A DNA stretch of 64,000 bases from Clarkia xantiana subsp. parviflora (taxonomy: Eukaryota > Streptophyta > Magnoliopsida > Myrtales > Onagraceae): positions 12,309,747 to 12,373,746 of the forward strand of contig JAPTYO010000011.1 in NCBI GenBank assembly GCA_036873135.1. Direction: 5' to 3'. A program made the translations under genes and the position numbers. Position 1 is the stretch's first letter. Each line of letters starts with the position of its first letter. The notes beneath the pieces are model-generated. The model saw only the letters and a program-made list of their open reading frames with translations. It was not told the DNA's origin and searched no databases. Positions 45,971 through 56,489 of the stretch are shown here, piece after piece.

Positions 45971-46565
45971 TGTTGGATTACGGGGACGTAATACTACGGA
46001 ATGCTAAAGGTTTACTAGCAAGATATCTAATCTACGCAGCGGAATTAGTACACATACCTTTTAACTTTCCTGCCCAAGAACGATGTGGAGGGAGTTCTGA
46101 TCCTCCGGTCGGAAACACGTGCAAGTTCTTTGTCAGAAGAAGTCCCACGCGATGTAGCTCCACAACAAGACCTCAGATCGATTCTTCAACGGAGATGGAA
46201 CCTCGGACTGAATGCTCGAAAGCAATTTGGCACACCAATGGTGGTGTTATAGAGGCCGGCCGAAACTAGGCCAGAGAGAAAGGAGTTTCTCTCAAATCAC
46301 TTAAGAGGAGTTGTGATCAAGGTGTGTTTTGGGAGTGACCTCAAGACCTCCTTATATAGTGGGAGGAGGAGAAAATCCTCCTCCCTCCCTATCTAGGGTT
46401 TCGGTCGTCCTATGTGGGTGGGACGCCCAATTTTGGGCCTCCCATGTCACATGGGAATTGGGTCGATCTCAATTAGCCCTTAATGTGACATTTACCTAAT
46501 TATCTTAGGTAACCACATATATTAACGGGCTACCAATTACGGCGCCACATCATCATATGCTAACA
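45971..46565 (-). repeat. 5' LTR of El-3
   Basis: The 595-bp LTR reads TGTTAGCATATGATG to CCGTAATCCAACA on the minus strand. It has the family's GCCGTAATTGGTAGCC block and a TATATAAGG box near 46351-46359 (minus). Confidence 0.88.
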
Positions 46566-47735
46566 ATTATAAATGGGTCACATTTGTCCCTAAATCAACT
46601 ACAAATAAAAAGGGTCTCAGTCGTCCTTAAAAGGGAAAAGTATGTTAAACATGCAACATGTTTGAAAAAGATGGTTATATGGACCAATATGTTTTAAAAT
46701 GTACAACATGTTTGAAAAAGATGGTTCGATGAACCAATATGTATTAAAATGTACAAAAAACTTACAAAAGATGTTAAAATGACATACCGTCCACTTGTTA
46801 TCAATAGTTTCATTAATTGGACACGTGCGGAACACATTTTTTAAAAAAAATAATAATTAAAGAAAGAAGTTAATTTATACATAACAGTGATTACTAATGG
46901 GTGGATGTAGTAGATACTAATAATAATTATTATTATATTTTAAAAACTTGATACGCACGTTTCCACTTAATGAGACTAGTGACAACAAGTGGATGATACG
47001 TCATTTTACCATCTTTTGTAAGTTTGTTGTACATTTTAAAAATTTGGTCCATAAAACCATCTTTTTCAAACATGTTGTACGTTTTAAAACATATTAATCC
47101 ATATAACCATCTTTTTCAAACATGTTGCATGTTTTACATACTTTTCCCTCCTTAAAACGACTACAAAGAAAGGGTCACAACCACCCTTCAAATGGCTACA
47201 GATAAAGGGCGCTCCCGCAACATAAAAAATGGGAAATAAGTGAAAGGGCCATAGCCATCCTCCAAATGGCTACATATAAAGAGTGATCCCGCGAACCCGA
47301 TGATGGCGGGAGAATAAAAAGGGCCACAGCCACCCTCAAAATGACTACACAAAAAAGAGTGATCCCGCGAACCCGGTGAGGGAGGGAAAATAAAATAAAG
47401 GGTCACAGTCGTCCCTCTAAATGACTACAATCAAAAGAGTGCTCTCGGAACATCAATGGCGGGTATTAAGTGAAAGGATCACAACCACCCTCAAAATGGT
47501 TACATACAAAGACTGTTTCATGGATCATAGACGAGGAATAAAGGGCCACAACCGCCCTCTAAATGGCTACAAATTAAAACATCTCCCACAACATTGAAGA
47601 CGGTGATAAAGGGCCACAACCACCCTCCAAATGGCTACAAATGCTCCTGCATCGAGGCAGGAAATAAAATACGGGTCACAACCACCATTTAATCGGCTAC
47701 CACAAAAAATAGTGCTTCCGCTAGGTTGAAAACCC
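46566..47735 (+). repeat. Degenerate tandem repeat, unit about 70-75 bp, interrupted by a Mutator-type element
   Basis: A unit like AAAGGGTCACAACCACCCTC, AAATGGCTACAAATAAAGAG, then a TCCCGC...GCGGGA hairpin recurs about nine times from 47155 to 47735. One or two units also lie at 46566-46632 on the other side of the insertion. Copies are strongly diverged. It starts at the LTR edge of El-3, so El-3 probably inserted into the array. Confidence 0.8.
46633..47148. mobile_element. Mutator-type foldback element in the tandem array
   Basis: This 516-bp element begins GGGAAAAGTATGT and ends ACATACTTTTCCC, with inverted arms of about 150-180 bp. It is flanked by a perfect 9-bp duplication TCCTTAAAA (46624-46632 and 47149-47157). 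Each arm holds two direct copies of a module containing CAACATGTTTGAAAAAGATGG. No transposase is present. Confidence 0.92.
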
Positions 47736-47914
47736 GAAAGGGCGGCCTAGGCAAAATCAGGAAATGAGGGGCATGGTTGCAAATTCAGAAATTGCAATCA
47801 TGGCAAAAGGAGATAGAATAAAAAACCGAGGGGAACAGTCGAAAATCTCTCAAAATCGACTGTTGCAAAAGGAGAGAATCTGAGAGATTAAAAAAAAAGA
47901 TCCCGCTAAGTTGT
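47736..47914. other. Stretch with small hairpins left of El-4
   Basis: No gene is seen. Two short inverted repeats are visible: AACAGTCGA...TCGACTGTT at about 47835-47866 and TTGCAAATT...AATTGCAA at about 47777-47800. Confidence 0.4.
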
Positions 47915-48511
47915 CGTTAGATTACGGGGAGTAATCACTACGGAAACTAAATCATGGTACATGCTAGTAATCGAAATTACGCAGCGGAAGATTCACACAT
48001 ACCTCTACAGTTATCCGTAGACCCAAGATCTTCGCAGGAGGGAGTTAACGATCCTCCGGTCGGGACCCGTAGGGGTTCTTGTGAAGGAAGCCTTACGTGG
48101 TATATTCTCCATAGCAAAGCCTCTGATCCATTCTTGGCAAGGGACATATCTCTGGAGTGTTTGCTAGAAAGCAAATTGGCACACCTTGGTGAATAAGTGG
48201 TTCGGCCGATGTAGGTGTTTCTAGGGGAAGGGTTTTCTCTCAAAACACCACTTAAAAAGAATTATGATTAACTCTAATAAAACCCCTAACTCCCCATATA
48301 TATAGGAGGAGTATAGTGGACAAAAGTCCACTTTACCACCCTCTTTATTTCGGCCGGCCATGATGTATAGGGAGACCCAATTTTGGGCATCTCATGTCAA
48401 TTGGGATTTGGGTCTGGCCCAATGTCCTAATGTGACATATACCCAATTTACTTAGGTAACTTATACATATAATAGGCTACCATTTACGGCGCCCATCACC
48501 ATATGCTTACA
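47915..48511 (-). repeat. Left LTR of El-4, inverted
   Basis: On the minus strand it reads TGTAAGCATATGGTG to CCCCGTAATCTAACG (usual ending ACA altered). It is preceded on that strand by the family's 3' untranslated region and polypurine tract (CGGCGAGTGGGAGC), so it is a 3' LTR. Confidence 0.85.
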
Positions 48512-49471
48512 GCTCCCACTCGCCGGAATGGAAGGGTGCCTGTTAATGTATTGTCTTCCAAATATGCATCAACATTTCACTCCTTCGATCTCGTCCTTTG
48601 CTTCTGAACAGTTCATACGAGGTTTGCCGTGCGACCGGCGGACACAACGGGCATCGTGCTACTCATTTGTTAGGAGTGTTGTAGCGCCCGTGGAACGTTG
48701 ATTCCCCTTTCTCCAATCAACCTGTTATAAACAACATTTATATAGTGTTGCGCTGTATCCTAGGTCAACTGATAATTCTCCATTTGCCTAGTTTCCACTT
48801 AGGAACATTTCTCCATGGAATCCGTACAAGTATTCACAACCTTCAACTAATATTCGGTTGGTGGCCACCTTAGTGAATACAAGAGTCGGTGAATTACAGG
48901 TGAACTTGACCACACCCATCGCTCATACCCTTAGTCAAACCCAACCGGTTTTCAAAGACGTGGCCACTAGGCCTTTTTTTTCAGCACTACGCTCGTACAC
49001 CGGGAAACGAGCATTGAGCCTGACCTTAGGCATGACTTCTGAGTCCATGAGGATACTTCGGGTGCCTCTTCATAAGGCTCCTGGGATAAATCACACGCTC
49101 GAGGTGAAGAAGTTTGCGCCTGCCAGAATCATGAGGATTCCTTTCCTAGCACAACGGAGCTGTGACCCCGTGGTCTAACGTGGCACGCGTAGTATGAAGC
49201 ACGCGTCGATAGCATACCTGAACGTTTTAAGTTCAAAGGAATGGGATATGTCAAATCATGCTATCACAGATTCTCATCTGGCGCAGAATGTGGTAAATGA
49301 CGAACGAATTTCATCACGGCGATCTGCAAAACTAAGATCATGTCGAGTTACTTCGACACTAGATGATCGTTTTGCGTAATCAGGTTTATCCCCCTGATTC
49401 TTAGCCAGCCTTGCTTAGTAGAGGCCTCCCACCACCACAAGACGACCGTACCTGTGTGACGAGGTAAGGCC
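48512..49471 (-). repeat. Inverted 3' untranslated region of El-4 (inner part of left arm)
   Basis: The reverse complement matches 54926-55882 and 12190-13127. The boundary with plus-oriented leader sequence is sharp at about 49471, with GGCC at the switch point. Confidence 0.8.
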
Positions 49472-50740
49472 AAAGGATTTAAAACCGGGACGGATTTAAA
49501 TCGAACCGGGTTTTCTCAATCGGTTCGACCTAGTCGGGTCGGGTCGAACCGGGTTAATTAAGTGGATCTAACCGAACCGGGGTAATTAAGTGGATCTAGC
49601 CGAACCGGTTTTGTGTGTTGAACCGAACTAAACCCTATTTTATTGGACCGGTTCAGACCGAACCATATTTTAAAATTTAAAACCGGGCCGAACTGAACTG
49701 GATTTGCCGGACCGGACCGAACCGAATTTTTTTGAACCGGACCGAACTGGACCAAACCGAACCAAAATTGACTGAACCGAAATGATTTTCAAAACCGAAT
49801 TCAAGTCAATTAAATAAAATAGGGTGGTCAAGTTTTAAAATCCAAATGTTTTTGAACCTCTAAATGGACTACACAGTGCTCATGGGGTTGCTAACCTTTA
49901 TGCCATGTTTTGATTATGGGGATGGATCTCGGAGATACATGTTTTTGGGACTGGATTAATTAGAGGGCTGAATTGCAATTGTTTATTATTCAATATATAT
50001 TAATGCATGATTAGAAATGTTGTCTTGACTTAGTCAAGCTAGCTGAATATTGCATGTTGTGGCCTGAGCCCTGGTTAAATATATGGAATGCGCACTATGA
50101 TAGACATGCTGTGATGGTTGGAAATGCCTAGGATTCATGTCTAGAATGTTGTGTAATTGAATGTATGCATGAATTGCAAATCAGCCCCTAATGTTTAAAA
50201 TAATTTAAAACTGAAAACCAGTTGCCAAATATGTATGATTGTTGTGGAATTTTCATGTTTGACACGTATGCTAGAATGTTGAGGATGTAGTTGCATTTGA
50301 TAATTTACATGGAAGTAGAATTATGTATACATGCATGAGTTTCTCGAAACATTAAACGCATGACGCGTAAGCATGAATGTGGTTTGTTTGATGAATGTTA
50401 CTTGCGTATGATAATTTACATGGTTAGTAGAATTATATATGCATGAGTAAATTCATCGGAATGTTTTCCAAAATACAAAGGGCCTTGGGAAAGCCAAGAT
50501 CGGGTATGCTTGTTTTAAAATTCCCGTTCCGGTAATTTGCGATTAAAACCGTTTTAAAAGACTGATCTATTGGATTGAAAACGACGGTAATGTGAACTCT
50601 TTCACAGCCATCTTCCATTGGTTTACTGGTGGTTGGTTGGTTTAGATGACTGAGGAATCATTATTTGTCAGATTCAATCTTAATATATATCAGATGTACA
50701 CAATTCTTTCTCAAAGTGTTATTGTCTACCTAATTTTTGC
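49472..50740 (+). other. Truncated leader of El-4
   Basis: It starts inside the AACCGAACCGG-rich block (compare 7110-7380 of El-2) and keeps both conserved hairpins (50484-50498 and 50592-50605). The AT-rich upstream half and the primer site are absent. Confidence 0.65.
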
Positions 50741-51400
50741 ATGATTATCAAAGTGTTAGTTTTCATGGCTGGATCGGTTCCCTTCAACAAGCCTCGCAAT
50801 CTGGATGGCATGGATTATGATGCGTGGAGTGAATACGTAAGAGAACTCCTTTTCGCTGAAAATATACATAAGTGTATTGACGTGAACAAAGGGAGAACAT
50901 TGGTGAATGAAAAAGGCGTCCTTACATACCCTAACAAGTTAAGGAGCTTTATGGATCAGAGAGCTTGCGAGGTGATACTGGAAACCTTGGACAGAGAGGT
51001 TGCAGAGGACTTAAAACTCAACCTTAGTGCTTTTCAACTTTGGTGCGCTATTAGACTTCGCTTCAGTGGAGGTAAAGAATCCGAAGCCAGAGGAGTGCTA
51101 TTTGAATATGTTGCCCTTATTTCTCAAGATGCAGATGTAAAACCCACATCAGATCTCACGAACAAGAGATCAAATTGGAGAAAGATACTCAGTATTGCGC
51201 AGAGGTACCCTCTATCATGGTTGGCTTACGACAACGGACTTGGCTACTTGATTGAATCAATCAAATTCATCACGACCCTGTTTGTGGATAGCAAACAAGA
51301 TCAACCAGAGGGTCCCTCAGCGCCTCACCGCAAGAGATCAAGGGAAGATGCAGAGGAATCAGGATCATCTTATTGGTCCTCAAACGACCATCCGGTGTGA
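50741..51400 (+). CDS. Divergent gag-like ORF, intact in El-4
   Basis: This 219-codon ORF is the best-preserved copy of the gag-like protein in the window. It has LDGMDYDAW near residues 24-32, a long helical middle, AFQLWCAIRLRFSGGKESEAR near 96-116, DLTNKRSNWRK near 141-151, and an Arg/Lys-Glu-Ser tail (HRKRSREDAEESG) with no zinc knuckle. The size and order of motifs resemble the capsid half of copia Gag. That identification is an inference. The ORF being open while the adjacent RT is ruined is notable. The start may be the downstream Met at about 50765, which is conserved in El-2 and El-3. Confidence 0.65.
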   Translation: MIIKVLVFMAGSVPFNKPRNLDGMDYDAWSEYVRELLFAENIHKCIDVNKGRTLVNEKGVLTYPNKLRSFMDQRACEVILETLDREVAEDLKLNLSAFQLWCAIRLRFSGGKESEARGVLFEYVALISQDADVKPTSDLTNKRSNWRKILSIAQRYPLSWLAYDNGLGYLIESIKFITTLFVDSKQDQPEGPSAPHRKRSREDAEESGSSYWSSNDHPV

Positions 51401-53224
51401 TGAACGCCAGTGATAAAAGTACATTAAATTGTCTCGTTTAAATTCCTCTCAATGCTCTACCTTATCTTTTAAAAGCTTCGTGGATGATCTAAATTTTGTC
51501 ATTGTGGTTATTTCTCATACTGTTCAATTTTATGTTTGAATTTTGGTTACTGATATTTCAGAATTTTTGAATTAAGTAGTTACCATTCTATTTGAAATGA
51601 GTTCTACTTGTCAAGATTAATCGACTCGGCTAGAAACGAGATCGATCCGAAAAGTAAGAAAACCAAAATAATAAGTCTGTTGAACATGGCCAAATCAAAC
51701 ATCTCAGTGCATTTTAATCATACAATTGAGTAACATCAAGATGCCATTAAATCCATTGATTGTGTCGCTCTAAGAATTAACCGATTAAGACTCTTTCTTT
51801 ATTATTATTATTATTACTCCATTGGATGAAATAAACTGTAATGATAATTATATGCAAAACCGATTGGATTAAATTGTATTAAATTCAGAAATGAAACGAT
51901 TTGACTAAAGGTTAAACTAGGGTAAGTTGCGCCTCATGCAAGTGGACCTCGAAAGAGGAACACATTGTTTCAAAGTATGAGTTTAATACAGAAGTGCTTA
52001 AAATGATGATGTGCTGATTTTTCGTTTGAGTTCCTTCAGAAATAACTTATTGATAACATTTACATCGGTAGGAAGTAGGCTTTGAAAGCTACTACAACCT
52101 TGTAAAAGAATCGACTGACGCATAAGGTGAAAACTTGAAATGCTCAGATCGGAGATGGGATAAAATCTCTGAAATAAGTTAGCAAACGAAGAAGGATGAA
52201 GTCGGTGAAATGATTTTCCTTCCGTACGCCTTGAACGATAAGTCAGGCTAAGCATTCAAATCAAATGACGCACTTCTACAAGCATAGTTTGTAAACATAA
52301 ATGTTGTAGTCATTTCGTCAAAGGTTCCCTTTGCGATGATGAGAAAATGATTCACATTAATGTAAAACTATGTTCCATTATAATCGGTAAGACACGCAGC
52401 CATAAAAGCCGAAGAATGATAATGAGCTATATATATCATCATGCGGCATTAATTTGCGTATTAAACACGTATTTAGGACAAGAATATGTTACTACTCTTT
52501 GAAAATACAGGTTTAAAACTTAAAGACATGGTACCGTAGTCGAACATGTGACATTACATACTTGAGGACGAATTTTATGCATTGACAGTTCAGAATAATG
52601 GGTCTTGATCAAATCAGAAGAGGATACTATTGACATCAGGTCCCACTTAATTTGAGTGGGAGAGATTTGAACCAGCAACGCAAGTGAATGACATGGTAAA
52701 TGATAATGGGAACATTTTCATAATAAATCTAGTGGGAGGTCTAAACACCCACCACAAGTAATAACTGTTGCTGTTTGGACGAATCAAGTTGAACCTGATT
52801 ATCGTAATGCTAAACAAGGGATGCCACAACTACCTATACTACCCATTGTTCCCAATGGGAGTGATCTGATAAACTTGGTTCCAGATCCTAGTGATCAAGG
52901 AATTCATCTTGGAAGTAAAATTCTGAGACCAAGAAGTCGTATAAGGAAAGTTGTCGGTTATGATTAAAGCACTCTTTTTGTACCCAATAGAACTGATGCT
53001 CCGATGAGAAACATCATCTCGAGTGGGAGAATTGATCCCAATTGGAAGAAATGCTCCGATAAAAGGCATTATTCCGAGTGGGAGAGACATTAAGACTCAA
53101 AGACGGGATAATCAATCCTAGACGAAAGTCAAATGCATCGAACTTCTCTAAAGTAGTATCCCATCTGGAAGAGTGATAACCTCACTCTATCGATAGTCGA
53201 CATGCATTGGAAAGATCTCAAGTG
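51401..53224 (+). other. Gag-to-RT spacer of El-4
   Basis: No protease or integrase motif is seen. Parts align with 9003-10480 of El-2, including a broken hinge at 52620-52960. An (ATT)n run of a few units lies at about 51800-51815. Confidence 0.5.
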
Positions 53225-54750
53225 GAGAAATGGAAGAAAATAATAACTGAGAGAGATCGCCTGGATGAAAGCAATTAAAGTCAATAGTTGATTTACCTGC
53301 TAACCATAGGGGCATAAGGATAAGGTGAGTCCTGAAAGAAGGCTCACCACTGATGGAAAAGGTCGAGCGATACACAGCTCGACTCGTTGCGAAAGGCTAT
53401 ACCTAACTTCACGGAGTGGACTTGGCAAAACATACTCAACACCTGTGCGTAAAACCACGGGGCAGGGCCATTCATGGTCCTGGTTGCAGGTTTCGATTAA
53501 GAACCTCACCAAATGAGTATCAAGACCGCATTCCTCCTCGGAAACCTGGAGGAAGAGATCTACATGGAGCAACCGGAGGGTTTCATTACTCCTGGTAACG
53601 AACGTAAAGTTTGTAAACTCCAAAAGGTCCATTTACTGTCTTAAACAGTCGTCTCGGCAATAGTACTGCAGATTCCACGAGAAAATCGTAGGAAATGGAT
53701 TTTTGAATCTTCACGAGGCTCCGTGCGTGTATTATAAGACCTCGGGGTTTAAGTATGTCATCTTAACTTTATACGTGGACGACATACTCATTGTCGCAAA
53801 CAAAATGAGTTTTATGAAAAAGTCAAAGTCCTGGTTGGCATCTGTATTTGAGATGAAAGATATGGGAGGGGCCACGTACATCTTAGGCATTAAAATTGCT
53901 AAAGATCGGGCTACCCGGAAATTGTGTCTGTCTCAAGAAGCTTATATCAACAAACTGTTGAAAAGATTCAGATTACAGGATGCCAAACCCACGGAAACGC
54001 CGGTGGTGTTTGGGTGCGCACTGTCAAAACGTGACGGCCCCAAGAACCTAGCATAGCGTGAACAGATGAATGGTGCATAGTATTTGAGCATGGTCGGTAG
54101 TTTGATGTACGCCATGCAATCCACCCTTCCGGATATCTGTTACGCCGTGAACCTAGTAGCACATTTCCTATCAGATCCTGGCCATCAACATTTAAAGACT
54201 ATAAAATGAGTAACTCATTATCTGAAAAGGTACTGCCGACTACGAACTGTGCTATGAGTGCAGGAAGTTAGAATTGACCGATTACATTGACGCTGACCGT
54301 GGTGCCAATCCGGATGATCATAAGTCCACCACATGAGGAGCATTCATCCTTGGTAATGCCGCCATTTCATGGATGAGCAAGAAGCAAACCTAAGTCGCGC
54401 TGTCCATAATGGAATTGGAATTCGTAGCTCTTTCTAAGGAAGCATAGGAAGCGGTCTGGCCCAAAAGGCTTATAACTGCACTGCTTGATGGTGATGTTGA
54501 GAATAAACCTGTGAAGGTCTTCTCCGACAGTCAAGTAGCCATTCCGGCAGTTAAGAATCCGAAGTATCGTAGTAGGACCAAACACATTGATGAGAAATAA
54601 TTTCATGCTAAATTTTAATAATAGTAAACAATATAATCACTATAGAATACTTGTTCACCAATAACTTGGTAACGGACCCATTAACAAAACCACTACGTAG
54701 GGAGATATTCGAAAAGCATGTAAAACTGCTTGGATTGCGTAGGGTTTAGA
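53225..54750 (+). pseudogene. Decayed copia RT-RNase H (El-4)
   Basis: Fragments align with El-2 RT across the whole length. The longest open piece (53703-54056) keeps LTLYVDDILIVAN with an intact YVDD, then FEMKDMGGATYILGIKIA and YINKLLKRFRLQDAKP. Upstream and downstream parts carry many stops and frameshifts. RNase H remains only as DADRGANPDDHK-like and DSQVAIPA-like scraps. Confidence 0.88.
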
Positions 54751-54925
54751 AATGGCATGTATATGTGATAACATTTTGATATTAGAAAGTTACATTTTGT
54801 AAGCGACAGAATTGCAACTGAGTTTATGATCAATCGACGTCATAATGTTTTGATTACATCAGATTTACGGTCTATAAACTAAGTCGTAGTATGACGCAAT
54901 CCTTTGCCAAACAATGTCGAATGTG

Positions 54926-56477
54926 GGCCTTAGCTAGTCACAGAGGTACGGTAAGTCTTGCGGTGGAGGGAGGCCTCTACCAAGCAAGACTGGCTAAGAG
55001 TCAGGGAGATAAACCTGATTAAGCAAGACGATTATCTAGTTTCGAAGTAACTCGACAAGATCTTTGTTTTCCATATCGCCGTGATGAACTTCGTTCGTCA
55101 TTTAACCACATTCTGGCCCAGATGAGAATATGTGATAGATGATTGACATATCCCTTTCCTGTCAACCCAAAAGATCCAGGTATGCTATCAACGCGTGTTT
55201 CATACTGCGCGTGCCACGTTCGACCACGGGGTCACAGCTCGGTTGTGTTAGGAAGGAATCCTCGTGATTCTGGCGGGCGCAAACTTCTTCACCTCGAGCG
55301 TTTGATTTATCCCAGGAGCCTTATGAAGAGGCACCTAAAGTATCCTCACGGACTCAGAACTCATATCTAAGGCCAGGCTCAATGCTCGCTTCCCGGCGTA
55401 CGAGCGTAGTGCTAAACAAAAAGGTCCAGTGACCACTTCTTTGGAAATCAGTTGGGTCTGACTAAGGATATGAGCGATGGGGATGGTCAAGTTCACCTGT
55501 AATTCACCGACTCTTGTATTCACTAGGTGGCCACCAACCGGATATTAGTTGAAGGTTGTGAATACTTGTACGGATGCCTTGGAGAAGTGTTCCTATGTGG
55601 AAACTAGGCAAAAGGAGAATTAACAGTTGACCTAGGATACAGCGCGGTACAATATAAATGTTGTTTATAACAGGTTGATTGGAGAAAATGGAATCAACGT
55701 TCCGCGGGCGCTACAATACTCCTAACAGATGAGTAGCACGATGCCCGTCGTATCCGCCGGTCGCACGGCAAACCTCGTATGGACTATTCAGAAGCAAGGA
55801 GCAGATCGAAGGAATGAAATGTTGATGCACATTTGGACGAAAATACATTAACAGACACCCTCCCATTCCGGCGAGTGTGAGCTGTAAGCATATGGTGATG
55901 GGCGCCGTAATTGGTAGCCCATAATATGTATAGTTTACCTAATGAACTTGGGTAAATGTCACATTAGGGTAATTGGGCTAGACCCAAATCCCAATTGACA
56001 TGAGAGGCCCAAAATTGGGCCTCCCTATACTAATGGCCGGCCGAAATATTTAAGGAGGGTAAAAGTTGACTTTTGCCCACTTTACACCTCATATAAATAA
56101 GAGATGTTAGGGGATTTTTAGGGTTAATCACTATTCCCTCATTAGAGTGTTTTAGAGAGAAAAACCCAATTCCCCACACTATAGTTCGGCCGCACCAAGC
56201 TAATCACCAAGTGTGTGTTAAATTGCTTTCAAGCCAACTCTCCAGAGATCTGTCCCCGTGCCAAGAGTCGATGCTTTTCTGTGGAGCTTGCACCACGTAG
56301 GGCTTCTCTAACAAGAACCTCTACGGGTCCCGACGGAGGATCGTGAACTCCCTCCAGAGAAGATCTTGGATCTACAGATCACCTTAAAGGTATGTGCGAA
56401 TCTTCCGTTGCGTAATTGCAATTACTAGCATGTACTTTGTTTATGTATCCGTAGTGATTACTCCCCGTAATCTAACA
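54926..56477 (+). repeat. Right arm of El-4 (3' untranslated region plus 3' LTR)
   Basis: The LTR part is 55883-56477 (595 bp, TGTAAGCATATGG to AATCTAACA, TATAAATA at 56092-56099). It is preceded by the purine-rich GGCGAGTGTGAGC. It is the inverted counterpart of 47915-49471. Confidence 0.85.
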
Positions 56478-56489
56478 GGAGTTGTCGTC

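Larger units (their letters stand above)
43330..46565 (-). mobile_element. Copia-like element El-3, 5' half only
   Basis: Reading leftward it has a 5' LTR (45971-46565), a Met-tRNA primer site, a leader of about 2.1 kb with the same blocks as El-1 and El-2, and a decayed gag-like ORF (43849-43371). Hinge, RT and 3' LTR are absent, so it is truncated. The left border is approximate. No duplication could be identified. Confidence 0.82.
47915..56477 (+). mobile_element. Palindromic copia-like element El-4 (inverted terminal LTR arms)
   Basis: The left arm 47915-49471 (LTR plus the 3' untranslated region, minus orientation) and the right arm 54926-56477 (the same parts, plus orientation) are inverted copies of 1557 and 1552 bp. 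Between them the plus strand carries the distal leader, a gag-like ORF and a decayed RT-RNase H. The normal 5' LTR, primer site and about 0.8 kb of leader are missing and are replaced by the inverted 3' end. AGTTGTCG occurs at both outer borders (47909-47916; 56480-56487). The arms look about 80% alike, so the event is old or involved two different copies. Confidence 0.82.

Noticed and set aside
47188..47406. Repeat-containing 72-codon minus ORF
   Set aside because: It is a by-product of the degenerate tandem array and is not conserved between units.
47909..56487. AGTTGTCG as a formal target-site duplication of El-4
   Set aside because: Copia elements make 5-bp duplications, and the right-hand copy is offset by two bases from the LTR end; recorded as suggestive only.
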